Below, piece by piece: positions 9,463 through 18,108 of a stretch of 64,000 bases of DNA. The notes under the pieces are model-generated. The model worked only from the letters and a program-made list of their open reading frames with translations, had not been told where the DNA came from and ran no database searches. Source of the stretch: Candidatus Nitrosotenuis uzonensis (lineage in GTDB: Archaea; Thermoproteota; Nitrososphaeria; Nitrososphaerales; Nitrosopumilaceae); NCBI RefSeq assembly GCF_000723185.1, contig NZ_CBTY010000008.1:62001-126000 (forward strand), written 5' to 3'. A program made the translations under genes and the position numbers. The first letter of the stretch is position 1; every line of letters begins with the position of its first letter.

Positions 9463-9978
9463 ATGCAAAAGTTTGCATCGCTGTTTCTATTTGTAATAAT
9501 TGGTTTGCTGACGTTATACTTGAATTCCGCATTTGCACAAATGGAAAACGAGGAAGCAATGGAGGATGCTACGATGGAAGATGAAATGATGATGACGATG
9601 GCAGACGATGTGATACTTCCACCATTGCAGCAACTCAGTCTTGGTGTGAATCCACATGATATAGAATGTCGCGACGGTCAACAGCTGGTCTTCAAGGCAA
9701 GTAACTGGCAACCTGCATGTATAAACGAGTCAAGCTACTCAGTTTTGTCTGCACGTGGCTGGATCGCACAACACGATCCAACTCATGCCGATCTGGAAAA
9801 AATGATGGAAAAATATATGGAAAACCACCCACACGAATCAGAAACTGATGACGGCCAAGTTGACATAAAAGAAGAAATCAAAGTAGATGGACAGACCGGA
9901 GTTAACGGCACTACTGTGGAGGAACCAAAAAGCCACGTAATTGAGCTTCGGGAAGACATGGAAATGGGCGCAAACTAG
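9463..9978 (+). CDS. Secreted acidic protein with PLQQ/CxnC domain
   Basis: A 171-aa protein. Residues 1-25 are a signal peptide (ending NSAFAQ), followed by a Met/Glu/Asp-rich segment (MENEEAMEDATMEDEMMM) and a domain of about 50 residues running PPLQQLSLGVNPHDIEC...QPACINE...RGW. The C-terminal tail is acidic. The same domain ends the larger secreted protein at 31425-32645, with both Cys, the NxxPAC block and the final GW kept, so it is a mobile extracellular module whose two Cys may form a disulfide. The Met/acid-rich stretch could bind metal, which is inference. A ttaaatc box lies about 28 nt upstream of the ATG. Confidence 0.7.
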   Translation: MQKFASLFLFVIIGLLTLYLNSAFAQMENEEAMEDATMEDEMMMTMADDVILPPLQQLSLGVNPHDIECRDGQQLVFKASNWQPACINESSYSVLSARGWIAQHDPTHADLEKMMEKYMENHPHESETDDGQVDIKEEIKVDGQTGVNGTTVEEPKSHVIELREDMEMGAN

Positions 9979-10068
9979 TGAAGGCGTATCTGATAAACAA
10001 TTACACAATTCAGTACAAGAATTTTTAATGCATTGTAGATTAGTGCGTGCCATACTCGAATTCTAGAT

Positions 10069-11349
10069 TTGGAGCCTATTAGCAAAAGATGGATCTGGTT
10101 CGTCTTCCCTATTAACATAGCAGCCGAGGGGCTGCACACCGTGATTCCACTCTTTGTCATACGACTAGGCGGTGGAATAAGTGAGGTATCTGTGGTAATA
10201 TCTGTTCATTATGGAACTGCCGCACTCGGCTCTATATTCTGGGGAAAGATTCTTGACAAATATCACGCAAAAAAAGCTGTACTGCTAGTCGCGTTTTCCA
10301 TGATTCTTCTTAGCTGTGTGTGGCTCTACTATACGGACCAAATACCTATAGTGTACGCAATATCGGCACTAACAGGACTGTTTCTAGTAGCACGCGGGCC
10401 TGTAACACAAATGCTCGTAATGGAAACTAGTCCGAACAATCAATGGAGCAAATTTTTTGCTAGAACATCTATTCTTTCCACATTTGGAAGCCTTGGCGCC
10501 ATGCTCATAGGCGCAGTCTGGAGCTTTTACTTTGATACACGCCAGTATTTTCTTATCTGTGCCATTTCCACTGGAATCGCAATAGTAATCAGTCTGCAGA
10601 TATCAAAGACACACTTTCACATTGAGCGCAGTATGATAGCTCACTCCATCCATGGAATGCAGCATATATTCAGTCATTTTAGGTTCCACAATCATTTTGT
10701 ATTTCCAAAGGTTCCTGAACTATACGACTTTAAGCATATCATAATAATTCTCAAAGGAAAGGTCTCACATGAGATAGGATTTTTGTTTCTGACTAATTTT
10801 ATGTTCTACTTTGGCAGTAACATGTATTTTACAGCACTCACACCATTCCTCAAGCAGCTTGGCCTTGCAGACTCTACCGTTTTCACGCTTTACTTGATTC
10901 AGACATGTGTGATGGCAATGATATTTTTCTTGGCCCCGAAGATAATTGGTAGATTGGGTGAGGAACGATCCATGATACTTGCTTACGCCCCAAGAATCAG
11001 CGGCATATTGGTTGCGGGATTTCTTGTCAACATGTTTTTGATGCCTAACTCTCTGATCTTTGTTATAATCTCCATGTGTCTTATGGTACTGGGATTCTCA
11101 GTTTATAGCACTGCTAACTCTGTTTTACTCTTCAAGACAATTCCAAAAGGATTTGAGGGCACGTATCTTGGCGTCAACAGTTCGATGATTGGTATGGGTG
11201 TATTTGGCGGAGCTCTCAGTACAGGCATCATAACAAAATCATTTGGATATACAGAGACATTTCTCATAGCGTCATTTGTACTGGCCGGCTCGCTATTCCT
11301 ATTCAGACTCTATTTGCGTCATCGACTCTCAGGTAGAACTGGAAATTAA
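10069..11349 (+). CDS. Major facilitator superfamily transporter with His-rich central loop
   Basis: A 426-aa integral membrane protein with about 12 transmembrane helices and the MFS loop motif seen as GKILDKYHAKKAVL between helices 2 and 3. The central cytoplasmic loop (about residues 185-230) is unusually His-rich, with about ten His in 45 residues (for example FRFHNHF). Substrate unknown; drug or metal export are both possible. The TTG start at 10069 is the first start after an upstream in-frame stop. The terminal AAAT/TAAAAA run at 11345-11365 separates it from the convergent secreted-protein gene. Confidence 0.8.
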   Translation: MEPISKRWIWFVFPINIAAEGLHTVIPLFVIRLGGGISEVSVVISVHYGTAALGSIFWGKILDKYHAKKAVLLVAFSMILLSCVWLYYTDQIPIVYAISALTGLFLVARGPVTQMLVMETSPNNQWSKFFARTSILSTFGSLGAMLIGAVWSFYFDTRQYFLICAISTGIAIVISLQISKTHFHIERSMIAHSIHGMQHIFSHFRFHNHFVFPKVPELYDFKHIIIILKGKVSHEIGFLFLTNFMFYFGSNMYFTALTPFLKQLGLADSTVFTLYLIQTCVMAMIFFLAPKIIGRLGEERSMILAYAPRISGILVAGFLVNMFLMPNSLIFVIISMCLMVLGFSVYSTANSVLLFKTIPKGFEGTYLGVNSSMIGMGVFGGALSTGIITKSFGYTETFLIASFVLAGSLFLFRLYLRHRLSGRTGN

Positions 11350-11366
11350 AAAATTAAAAAGAAAAA

Positions 11367-11966
11367 CTAGTCGCTTCTTGGAAGCTTACCGTTTTTGTCA
11401 AATGACAGCTGTGTGGCGGCACTGGCCCCTGCATACTTGACGTTGTAGTCCTTGGTCAGCTCTATCATCTTGATCCTTTTTATTGCAGATTCGGTCTGAT
11501 AGGCTTTCCATGCTTGTTCGCTTGTCCCTCCGCCTGAGAGCACTTTACTGCGCGCATCCTGCGCTGATTTCACCTTGTCTTGCTGGTAGTTGAACATGGC
11601 CCAGTATATGGATTGAATTTGCGCCGGCTTGTCTGCTACAAATCTCTCAAACGCGTTCTTTGGCGTGTATGGTTGATAGTCCTTGTTCATCCTCTCCAAA
11701 TCAGAGCTCAGCTTTGCCTGAGCTGTCTTCTTTGCCTCTTGAAGCATGAGTGATTTTTGTTCTTGGATCTTTTTTGTTTGCTGTATCTCCGCTAGAATTT
11801 TTTTTGACATCTCAATTTTCTTGAGTATTTCCATGGCGGCAGGATTCTTTTTTATTTGCTCTGTTGCCTTTATCGTGCTGTCATCAATTGCGAAGCTTTC
11901 CGTTGCCGCAGTTATGATCACAAAAAGTGACATCATGCATGCGCAGAAAGCTAGTCTTCTTGCCAT
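11367..11966 (-). CDS. Secreted alpha-helical protein
   Basis: A 199-aa protein. I chose the ATG at 11964-11966 (MARRLAFCACMMSL), which gives a compact signal peptide (ending ESFAID) and sits about 27 nt downstream of a T/A-rich element; a longer start 4 codons upstream exists. The mature part is almost all predicted helix with Lys/Gln-rich heptads (KKILAEIQQTKKIQEQK), then a less regular C-terminal region. No known domain is recognised. Probably an envelope-associated or extracytoplasmic protein. Confidence 0.6.
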   Translation of the reverse strand: MARRLAFCACMMSLFVIITAATESFAIDDSTIKATEQIKKNPAAMEILKKIEMSKKILAEIQQTKKIQEQKSLMLQEAKKTAQAKLSSDLERMNKDYQPYTPKNAFERFVADKPAQIQSIYWAMFNYQQDKVKSAQDARSKVLSGGGTSEQAWKAYQTESAIKRIKMIELTKDYNVKYAGASAATQLSFDKNGKLPRSD

Positions 11967-12082
11967 TAAGCTGAGCAAAGTCTGATTTCGTATTTAGCGA
12001 TTTGACAGAAATTTGTAGCAATGCTTAAGTGCCTGATCAACCAAGAAGCACAATTAAAAATGCCTGCCGATCAAGGACCAGC

Positions 12083-12445
12083 GTGATCACGGTAGACTGC
12101 AGGGAGGCCGAGCATCTCAAACACGAAATGGCAGTTTTTGTTTCCGACTGGGTAGGTGCAATACCTAGCACCAAGCTGCATGAATTCATGCTATCCCCGA
12201 TTGAGAGTGAACCGCTTGACAAAGCGCGAGTTGTAAATGCAATACGAGAGTTTTTTGCATCAATTGGTGAAACAGGTAACTATGCTGTTCTGCCAAAGGA
12301 TAACCACATCCTGATAAAAGCTCTACACGAGAGGCCTAAAGAGACGGCAAGACCTGTCCAGTCGCTGTTCTCTTGCGTGCACTGCGGATACGTAACGCCG
12401 TACGAGGTGCTATGGCAAAATCACATGAAAATGCACTATCTCTGA
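12083..12445 (+). CDS. Protein with C-terminal C2H2 zinc finger
   Basis: A 120-aa protein from GTG at 12083. This start is favoured by an attaaaaa element about 28 nt upstream; the frame is open 18 codons further 5'. The C-terminal 25 residues form a C2H2 finger, CVHCGYVTPYEVLWQNHMKMH. The preceding 85 residues are a mixed alpha/beta domain with no recognised fold. Archaeal C2H2 proteins often bind nucleic acid or partner proteins; the target here is unknown. It overlaps the convergent gene at its 3' end by 10 nt. Confidence 0.6.
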   Translation: MITVDCREAEHLKHEMAVFVSDWVGAIPSTKLHEFMLSPIESEPLDKARVVNAIREFFASIGETGNYAVLPKDNHILIKALHERPKETARPVQSLFSCVHCGYVTPYEVLWQNHMKMHYL

Positions 12446-12729
12446 GCCCAAAATGCCGTAAATGCAAACCTTCTTGTCAGCGGCAACCTTGATTCTAGGA
12501 CAAACTCGTAACTGGGAAACATCTGTGAATAATGCTTTGCAAATGAGACTGCAGCAGAATGCGTATTGAACACCGTTCTCAACTCACTTATGCTAACTTG
12601 GAACCCGAGTTTATCGTATACTGCTATCCTATATGGTTGAGGAACCTCGCATTTTCTTGTAAAAAACCACAGGGAGCCGAACACACCCACAAAAATCATG
12701 GTTATAATAGTCTCAATTACTCTGCCCAC
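12436..12729 (-). CDS. Small membrane-anchored hypothetical protein
   Basis: A 97-aa protein with one N-terminal transmembrane segment (residues 5-23, IETIITMIFVGVFGSLWFF) followed by about 70 soluble residues. No cleavage site is obvious, so it is likely anchored. Family not recognised. Its 3' end overlaps the C2H2 gene by 10 nt in convergent orientation. Confidence 0.5.
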   Translation of the reverse strand: MGRVIETIITMIFVGVFGSLWFFTRKCEVPQPYRIAVYDKLGFQVSISELRTVFNTHSAAVSFAKHYSQMFPSYEFVLESRLPLTRRFAFTAFWAQR

Positions 12730-12805
12730 AACTAGAGTTCGCAGCTCGAATTATAAGCATACTGGGCACAAAAACGTCTTATATTCAATTGAGCGATACT
12801 CAAAT

Positions 12806-12901
12806 GTGGACAAGACAGAATCTGACAAAGAAATTCAATGTGACAGCTGCCCTATTGATAGTGCGATCTCAAAGATAGCTAGGCTGTTTAGGCGCAAATA
12901 G
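12806..12901 (+). CDS. Possible 31-aa CxxC microprotein
   Basis: A short frame begins with GTG at 12806, about 25 nt downstream of a clear TATA-like element (tcttatatt, 12777-12785), and encodes 31 residues with one CDSC pair and a basic C-terminus (RLFRRK). Upstream extension is possible but runs through the promoter-like sequence. Evidence is limited to promoter position and the CxxC pair. Confidence 0.35.
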   Translation: MDKTESDKEIQCDSCPIDSAISKIARLFRRK

Positions 12902-12923
12902 GGAAAAATCTTTTGGCACGTCT

Positions 12924-13415
12924 GTGAAGCTGATGGGATTGACTGGCGCCATAAAAATAGTGTTCTCAAAGCCCGAATACATCGGAATGGCAGCTGTGGT
13001 TTTTGTGGCAATGTTCTTCATACTTGCATATCTGTCAGAATTTGTCTTCTTTGAGCCATATTTTGTCTTGTACGTTCCAGCTGACAGAGCTGTCTCGTTT
13101 GTAACGTTGGTCACAGTGGCCGCAATGTCCGGGCTTGTCATTCCACTTAGTGTGTTCAGACTCATACTGCTTAACGTGCAGACCCGCAAGATTGGAGGAA
13201 GCTTCATTGGCTCACTAGTTGGCGTCTCAGCAGGCGCATGCAGTTGCGGCCCTGTTGGGTTTGCGATAATCTCTACATTTGGTGCTGCAGGCGGAGTGGC
13301 AACGTCGTTTTTGACGGCGTACGAGATCCCACTGAGGCTTGTATCTATTGCAATACTTGGCGTGGTTTACTATACCGCATCAAGATCCATACGAGCTGAA
13401 TGCAGGATAAAGTAA
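12924..13415 (+). CDS. Four-helix membrane protein with GACSCGPVG motif
   Basis: A 163-aa protein with about four transmembrane helices. A GTG at 12924 opens the frame, and an ATG three codons later is an alternative. Between helices 2 and 3 lies VSAGACSCGPVGFA, two Cys separated by one residue in a Gly-rich turn that could bind metal or form a redox pair. Family not recognised; neighbours give no clear hint beyond the nearby BtuF-like gene on the other strand. Confidence 0.6.
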   Translation: MKLMGLTGAIKIVFSKPEYIGMAAVVFVAMFFILAYLSEFVFFEPYFVLYVPADRAVSFVTLVTVAAMSGLVIPLSVFRLILLNVQTRKIGGSFIGSLVGVSAGACSCGPVGFAIISTFGAAGGVATSFLTAYEIPLRLVSIAILGVVYYTASRSIRAECRIK

Positions 13416-13714
13416 ACGCTCTGAATCACAAACGACTGTTGTCGCGAGATAGGACTTGAAAGGATGATTCAGGCGTTCTTAATATTACAGAGCGAATGTT
13501 GAATATCAGAGAATGTGTGTTGAGAATAAACAAACCATGTCTTAATATTGGAACGTCTTGACAAACAAACCACAATTACCAAAAAGTTAGTTTTTACAGA
13601 CCTGATATTCTATGAACTGCAGTGCTGCCATACTGTTATGACAGTATTGTTTGTACCAGCGAGGCCTAGCAAGCGCACGTTGCATCCAGATTCTGATGAC
13701 TCTGATGGCACAGC
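13416..13714. other. Intergenic region of about 300 bp
   Basis: No convincing long gene. The region contains two taatatt segments (about 13479 and 13544), repeated aacaaacca strings, and the inverted repeat listed separately. A 26-codon frame starts at ATG 13638 (MTVLFVPARPSKR...) and ends inside the next gene's 3' end; support is too weak to call it a gene. Confidence 0.5.
13630..13647. promoter_or_regulatory. Perfect 7-bp inverted repeat (atactgt-tatg-acagtat)
   Basis: Two perfect 7-bp arms separated by 4 nt, about 70 bp past the 3' end of the convergent BtuF-like gene. It could be a hairpin terminator-like element or a dimeric regulator site; there is no adjoining U-run, which argues mildly against a terminator. 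Confidence 0.35.
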
Positions 13715-14641
13715 CTAAAACGTCATGCGTCTGTAAGAGCCTGCTGGAACGATAAGATCCTCTGTTTCTTGGGGATGGAATATCTTTGCAAGTATCTCTA
13801 TTCCAGTGATCGTCCTTATGCTGGGTTTTGAAAAGTAGGAATTTGCATCAACACAAAACACATGATCTTCTTTGACTGCTCTAAGATTCTTCCATGTTCT
13901 TTTTTCGGCAAGACTTGAGACGCATTCTGCAGACGTGCGTTCTGCATCAAAGCCGCACGGCATCATCACAATAATGTCTGGGTCTGTGGCTGCTACCTCC
14001 TCCATGCTCATTCTCCTTGAGTGTTTACCTGCTTCACCGATTGCGTTAATCCCGCCTGCAATCTGAACCATCTCTGGAATCCAATGGCCGGCAGTAAAGA
14101 ATGGCTCGACCCACTCGATACACAAAACCTTCGGTCTTGTCGCAAAGTTTCTTGTTTTCATTGTATTGACTCTGTTCTGCAGTGTTGTGACAAGTTTGGC
14201 GCCTTGCTCTTCACTTTCAATTTTTCTTGCAATATTTCTAACGCTTTCAAGTATGTCTTGTATAGAATGCGGATCAAGCACTTCTATCTGCGGTCTGTAG
14301 CCTAGGATCTGCAGTGCTTTATTCAGCTCGTTAGTATGTGCTGAGCAGACAGCACATGTTCCCTGTGCTATTATCAGGTCTGGCCTGGCATTTCTTAGTG
14401 CATCCTCGTTTACAATAAAAAGATCCTCACCGTTGCGGGCAAGCTCGGATACAGTCCTGTCGATCTCAGCTGAGCTCATCTTATCGGAATCAAAGACTGA
14501 TCTTATCACACGCGGTTTGCTCTTGGCCGCCTCTGGATAGACGCATTCATGAGTAACGCCCACTATCTTCTCATGCGCCCCAAGCTCAAATAACAGCTCA
14601 GTTGCGCTTGGAAGAAACGAGACGATTCTTTCAGCAACCAT
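13715..14641 (-). CDS. Cobalamin-binding BtuF-like protein lacking a signal peptide
   Basis: A 308-aa protein of the helical-backbone (TroA/BtuF) metal-receptor superfamily: RIVSFLPSATELLFELG at the start, IVGVTHECVYP, a central long helix, and FTAGHWIPEMVQIAGG in the second lobe, all typical of BtuF. A CAVC pair (about residue 97) is present. The N-terminus starts directly with the first strand, so there is no signal peptide or lipobox; it should be cytoplasmic, unlike canonical BtuF. It may be a cytosolic corrinoid-binding protein; substrate is inferred from family only. Confidence 0.75.
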   Translation of the reverse strand: MVAERIVSFLPSATELLFELGAHEKIVGVTHECVYPEAAKSKPRVIRSVFDSDKMSSAEIDRTVSELARNGEDLFIVNEDALRNARPDLIIAQGTCAVCSAHTNELNKALQILGYRPQIEVLDPHSIQDILESVRNIARKIESEEQGAKLVTTLQNRVNTMKTRNFATRPKVLCIEWVEPFFTAGHWIPEMVQIAGGINAIGEAGKHSRRMSMEEVAATDPDIIVMMPCGFDAERTSAECVSSLAEKRTWKNLRAVKEDHVFCVDANSYFSKPSIRTITGIEILAKIFHPQETEDLIVPAGSYRRMTF

Positions 14642-14732
14642 GCTGTTACAAAGGTCATGCGAGATTTAACTCATCTTTACACTATAGTGCATCAACAAAT
14701 CAGGCTAAATAGCGCACAATAGTAATTGTATT

Positions 14733-15893
14733 GTGGGGCCAACTGCAAAAGATGTTCGTAGAACAATAGAGCAAAACTGGAATGAATATCTCTCAAAATA
14801 CGCAAACCTCTTCTCCTCTGACTCGATCTCAGGCTCTAGCCCACCATCTGTCTTTGTAGGCTCTTTTGGTTATCCAAAAGTGGGAGTGGGACCGATGGTC
14901 CCGCCAATTCACGGTGATACCAGCCTACTTGATACACCTGAACGATGGCTTGGAAAAACACTCGAGGAAATAGTGAATTTTAGATTAAATCTTGTCAGAG
15001 GAGTACAAAAAGTCTCAGTGCATGCTCCGAAGGGACGATACATTGAGGACCTGCAGGAGATTGCGATGGCAAATAACACGCCAGACTCTGAAATAAAGTT
15101 TGAGAGAAACACCGTTCCGGTCACAACAATAGATGGCGAGTCTGCACCGTTTGGACCGATAGGAGAAATAAAGAGTGCAAAATTCTCTGGCATCTCATCC
15201 AGCAAACCAATTGAGAAAATCTACTATGACAGGGACATGAAGGCAGAGGATGCAATTTTATCGCTGTATAATTCTGGCATTGAGATCTCAAAGATACAAA
15301 AATGTCTCTCGATAGGTATGTTCGGAAAAAAACGCAGGATGGTGCCGACAAGGTGGAGTATCACTGCAACTGATGATGTAATATCAAAAAATATCATAAG
15401 TGATATTCTGGATCATCCGAGCATCGACAGCTATGAGGTGTTCTCACACGAACACCTCGGAAACACATTCTCAGTATTGCTGTTCCCCCACAGGTGGATA
15501 TTTGAGATGGAGGAGGCCTGGTATACAGAGTCAGGACAGATAGGTTTTGGGGCGGATGCGGAAGATGCAAATGGTCTTGATCACTATCCTGAGATAGCTG
15601 GAGCCTACTTTGCGGCAAGACTAGGTGTTGCAGAATACCTAAGAGAGAAAAAAAGGCAAGCAGGAGTACTGGTCTTGCGCGAAATACGCCCAGAATACGC
15701 GGTTCCTGTAGGGGTGTGGCAGGTAAGGGAAGCTATACGTGCCGCAATGAAAGGCCAGCCGGTCAGGACGGAAACACTCGAGAAGGGGATCGATGAAGCA
15801 TGCAAAAAAATGAGTATCAGCAAGGGTGAATGGCTTGCAAAGGGAACCCTGCTCAAAATGCTAAAGCAAAAGTCAATCACGGACTATTTTTAA
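14733..15893 (+). CDS. Nre-family DNA repair protein with PCNA-binding tail
   Basis: A 386-aa protein from GTG at 14733. The conserved blocks VFVGSFGYPKVGVGPM, ERNTVPVTTIDGESAPFGP and VPTRWSITATDD are those of the archaeal Nre proteins (NreA/NreB), which act in DNA repair through PCNA. The C-terminus KQKSITDYF is a PIP box (QxxIxxYF), the feature used for PCNA binding. The N-terminal zinc finger present in NreA-type members is not visible, so this may be the NreB-type. Transcribed alone; the 3' end is followed by about 85 bp before the next small gene. Confidence 0.8.
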   Translation: MGPTAKDVRRTIEQNWNEYLSKYANLFSSDSISGSSPPSVFVGSFGYPKVGVGPMVPPIHGDTSLLDTPERWLGKTLEEIVNFRLNLVRGVQKVSVHAPKGRYIEDLQEIAMANNTPDSEIKFERNTVPVTTIDGESAPFGPIGEIKSAKFSGISSSKPIEKIYYDRDMKAEDAILSLYNSGIEISKIQKCLSIGMFGKKRRMVPTRWSITATDDVISKNIISDILDHPSIDSYEVFSHEHLGNTFSVLLFPHRWIFEMEEAWYTESGQIGFGADAEDANGLDHYPEIAGAYFAARLGVAEYLREKKRQAGVLVLREIRPEYAVPVGVWQVREAIRAAMKGQPVRTETLEKGIDEACKKMSISKGEWLAKGTLLKMLKQKSITDYF

Positions 15894-15978
15894 TCGTAAT
15901 TTTGGCAAACCTCCTTGAAAGCATTGGCACGGATCATTCCTACCATATTCTTAAATCCAAATCCTCAATTGCTATTGC

Positions 15979-16074
15979 ATGAGACGATCACGTGTCTACA
16001 AGGCTTACGCAGATGATCGACTTTCTTATACTGTGGAGTTAAAGTCGCATCATATGGATGAAAAAGTGAAGTAA
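15979..16074 (+). CDS. 31-aa peptide leading the tubulin-like operon
   Basis: ATG 15979 to TAA 16072-16074 encodes a basic 31-residue peptide (MRRSRVYKAYADD...HHMDEKVK). A tattcttaaat element lies about 25 nt upstream, and the stop is followed after one base by the ATG of the tubulin-like gene, so if transcribed it is the first cistron of that operon and could couple translation. No homolog recognised. Confidence 0.45.
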   Translation: MRRSRVYKAYADDRLSYTVELKSHHMDEKVK

Positions 16075-16075
16075 T

Positions 16076-17467
16076 ATGGCCCAGTCTACAGCACCATTGC
16101 CACCAGCCCCCGTACTGATGACCTGTTTTGGTCACTGTGGAATAGGCCTTGGAGCAGAATCCTATAGACGTCTCCTGCTGGATGTGGGGGCAGACCCGCT
16201 CAAGCCAGTATTGAAGGACACAAAAGACGAATCAAGAATCCTAAAAAGATATGGGAGTACCATACTGAGATTTCCCGGGGCATACACGGGAGGAGAAACA
16301 CCACTCATACCAAGAGCTCTACTCGTGGATCTTGACCCGAGAGCGGCCAATCTTATTTTACAGTCTTATCCTGATCTGTTTGCACTCCGAGACAAGCATG
16401 TGATTCATGGCGCCGGAGGAGCGGCAAGAAACTGGGCGGAGGGAAGATCACGATTCAAAAACGAGGTAACGCAGAAATGGGATTTTGCAAAACAGCTTAC
16501 CGCACTGTCCCCTGAACCAGTAAGGGGTTACACCGTGCCGTTTGCTATGGGTGGAGGCACAGGAAGCTCATTTGCATGCTCGTTTATCGAGTTTGTCAAA
16601 AGCAACACAAAGGAGCATGCAACTATTGCTACGCTTGGACTATTGCCAGAATTTGGCTGGGACCCTGTCATACTGGAGGCTGCGGCAATTAACATCGTCA
16701 TGAACCTTGAATATCAAATAAAGTATTCTGATTGCTCATTCCTGTTCTCGAACAAAAGACTGCGAGAGCTTGCGCACAAATACGAAAAACGTGTAGACAA
16801 GATCCCATCAATAATTGACGATCTTCCAAAGGAACACGAGGTAGGCTGGAAGGATTACAAGGGAATGAACCTTATTGCTGCAAATGCCATATCGATGTTT
16901 ATCTCTTCATTTGCAAGAGAAACCGAATGGGACATGTCAAACTACAGAACGTGGCTTGCAACAAAGAGGCCTAAATTTGCAATACCATGGGTCATACCGG
17001 TTCTTCCTGATGAAGATCAGTGGAACCTCAACCAGATAACTGGAAACAAGCACAATACCATGGACTCTATAATTGAAAACCTCAACAAAAAACAGGATGC
17101 CATACTGTTTGACATAGACGAGACAGACATTCGAAACTACGGTGGACCAAAAGACTCTTGCTGTGCGCTTGTGAAAGTAAAGGGCGACTTTGACATCAAA
17201 GAAAGAGAAATTCTCAAGCGAGTCATAAAGGAGAGATTCAACATCGAAGATTCTAGAATGATATTCGTTAAAATCCCGATAATGGACAAGGAACAGGCAA
17301 ATGTAACGATCCTTGTTAACACGAAAGCTATAGGCCCCAAGATACTAGAGATAGCAAGAGAAGCAGAGGAATCTTGGGATGGATACAAGGAAGAGTATGG
17401 CCGATGGGGCCTTACAACTGAAGACTTTAAGCAATCACTCATGGATGTAGTGCACCAGTTCAGCTAG
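16076..17467 (+). CDS. Divergent tubulin/FtsZ-superfamily GTPase
   Basis: A 463-aa protein. The signature glycine loop FAMGGGTGSSFACSF (about residue 163) matches the T4 motif GGGTGSG of tubulins and FtsZ. Upstream, RALLVDLDPRAANLI and GAARNWAEG match the tubulin T3 region (VDLEP... and GAGNNWAKG) better than bacterial FtsZ, and LFSNKRLRELA matches the FLFDNEAL region. The first loop is CFGHCGIGLG. The catalytic T7 loop (NxDxxE in FtsZ, NADLR in tubulin) is not clearly kept; the matching stretch is WDMSNYRTWL, so GTP hydrolysis is uncertain. Thaumarchaea are known to carry a divergent FtsZ besides Cdv proteins, and some carry artubulins; this product looks intermediate. It is followed by a coiled-coil gene 12 nt downstream. 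Confidence 0.8.
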   Translation: MAQSTAPLPPAPVLMTCFGHCGIGLGAESYRRLLLDVGADPLKPVLKDTKDESRILKRYGSTILRFPGAYTGGETPLIPRALLVDLDPRAANLILQSYPDLFALRDKHVIHGAGGAARNWAEGRSRFKNEVTQKWDFAKQLTALSPEPVRGYTVPFAMGGGTGSSFACSFIEFVKSNTKEHATIATLGLLPEFGWDPVILEAAAINIVMNLEYQIKYSDCSFLFSNKRLRELAHKYEKRVDKIPSIIDDLPKEHEVGWKDYKGMNLIAANAISMFISSFARETEWDMSNYRTWLATKRPKFAIPWVIPVLPDEDQWNLNQITGNKHNTMDSIIENLNKKQDAILFDIDETDIRNYGGPKDSCCALVKVKGDFDIKEREILKRVIKERFNIEDSRMIFVKIPIMDKEQANVTILVNTKAIGPKILEIAREAEESWDGYKEEYGRWGLTTEDFKQSLMDVVHQFS

Positions 17468-17479
17468 TCGGTGAGAATC

Positions 17480-18025
17480 ATGGCCGATTTTAATTATCTT
17501 GAAGAAATAGCACGACAAATCAAGACAAACAGAAACTATCTTAATCAGATCGAGGAAGAGCTCAAGATAATCAACATGAAGCTACATGAGCTTCCGTTGA
17601 AAAAACCAACAGAAGCGACATTTGCAAAGATGATTGGCACACAATACGAGGACCAGCAGGAGCAGCTTGAAAAATCAAAGGCAAACCTTGAAGCAAAAAA
17701 AGAAGAGCTTACAAACGCGGTAAAATCGGACACTTCTAAATTCATCTCGGAGATGACCTCGCCAGATCTTGTAATCCCGCTTGACCCAAAACCCCAGTTC
17801 AAAAACGGCAATGTGATGTTCCAATACAAAGACGCAACAAAATTCCATAATCTGTTTGAGTTCCTAAGTGAACTACTAGGCCTTAGTGCGCCATTGGTTG
17901 TAAAAGACGTGCTGCTGTCCTCAACTGAAGTGATAATTAAAGTCTCAAACGAGTATGATGCAAAACAAAAGTTCATCTCGTCTATGAACGAGATACAAAA
18001 GACGCTTACTATCAAGAAGAAATAA
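17480..18025 (+). CDS. Coiled-coil protein, likely partner of the tubulin-like GTPase
   Basis: A 181-aa protein starting at ATG 17480 (a GTG three codons earlier is also in frame). Residues about 1-90 are a long coiled coil (NYLNQIEEELKIINMKLHEL onward), and residues about 95-180 form a globular alpha/beta part ending in Lys-rich sequence. No signal or membrane segment. The gene follows the tubulin-like gene with 12 nt spacing in the same direction, so it is probably co-expressed and could be an assembly partner; this is context inference only. Confidence 0.65.
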   Translation: MADFNYLEEIARQIKTNRNYLNQIEEELKIINMKLHELPLKKPTEATFAKMIGTQYEDQQEQLEKSKANLEAKKEELTNAVKSDTSKFISEMTSPDLVIPLDPKPQFKNGNVMFQYKDATKFHNLFEFLSELLGLSAPLVVKDVLLSSTEVIIKVSNEYDAKQKFISSMNEIQKTLTIKKK

Positions 18026-18108
18026 CCGCCGGTTTTTGGTGCGGAACCATATTATCAAAAATGAGATTTTCCTGTTATTGTCTTATATCGTTATACTGAC
18101 ACTAGGTT

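Noticed and set aside
12698-12805. Upstream extension of the 31-aa CxxC frame
   Set aside because: It runs through the TATA-like sequence at 12777 and has low-quality coding character.
13638-13718. 26-codon frame after the inverted repeat
   Set aside because: Very short, overlaps the 3' end of the BtuF-like gene, and has no independent support.
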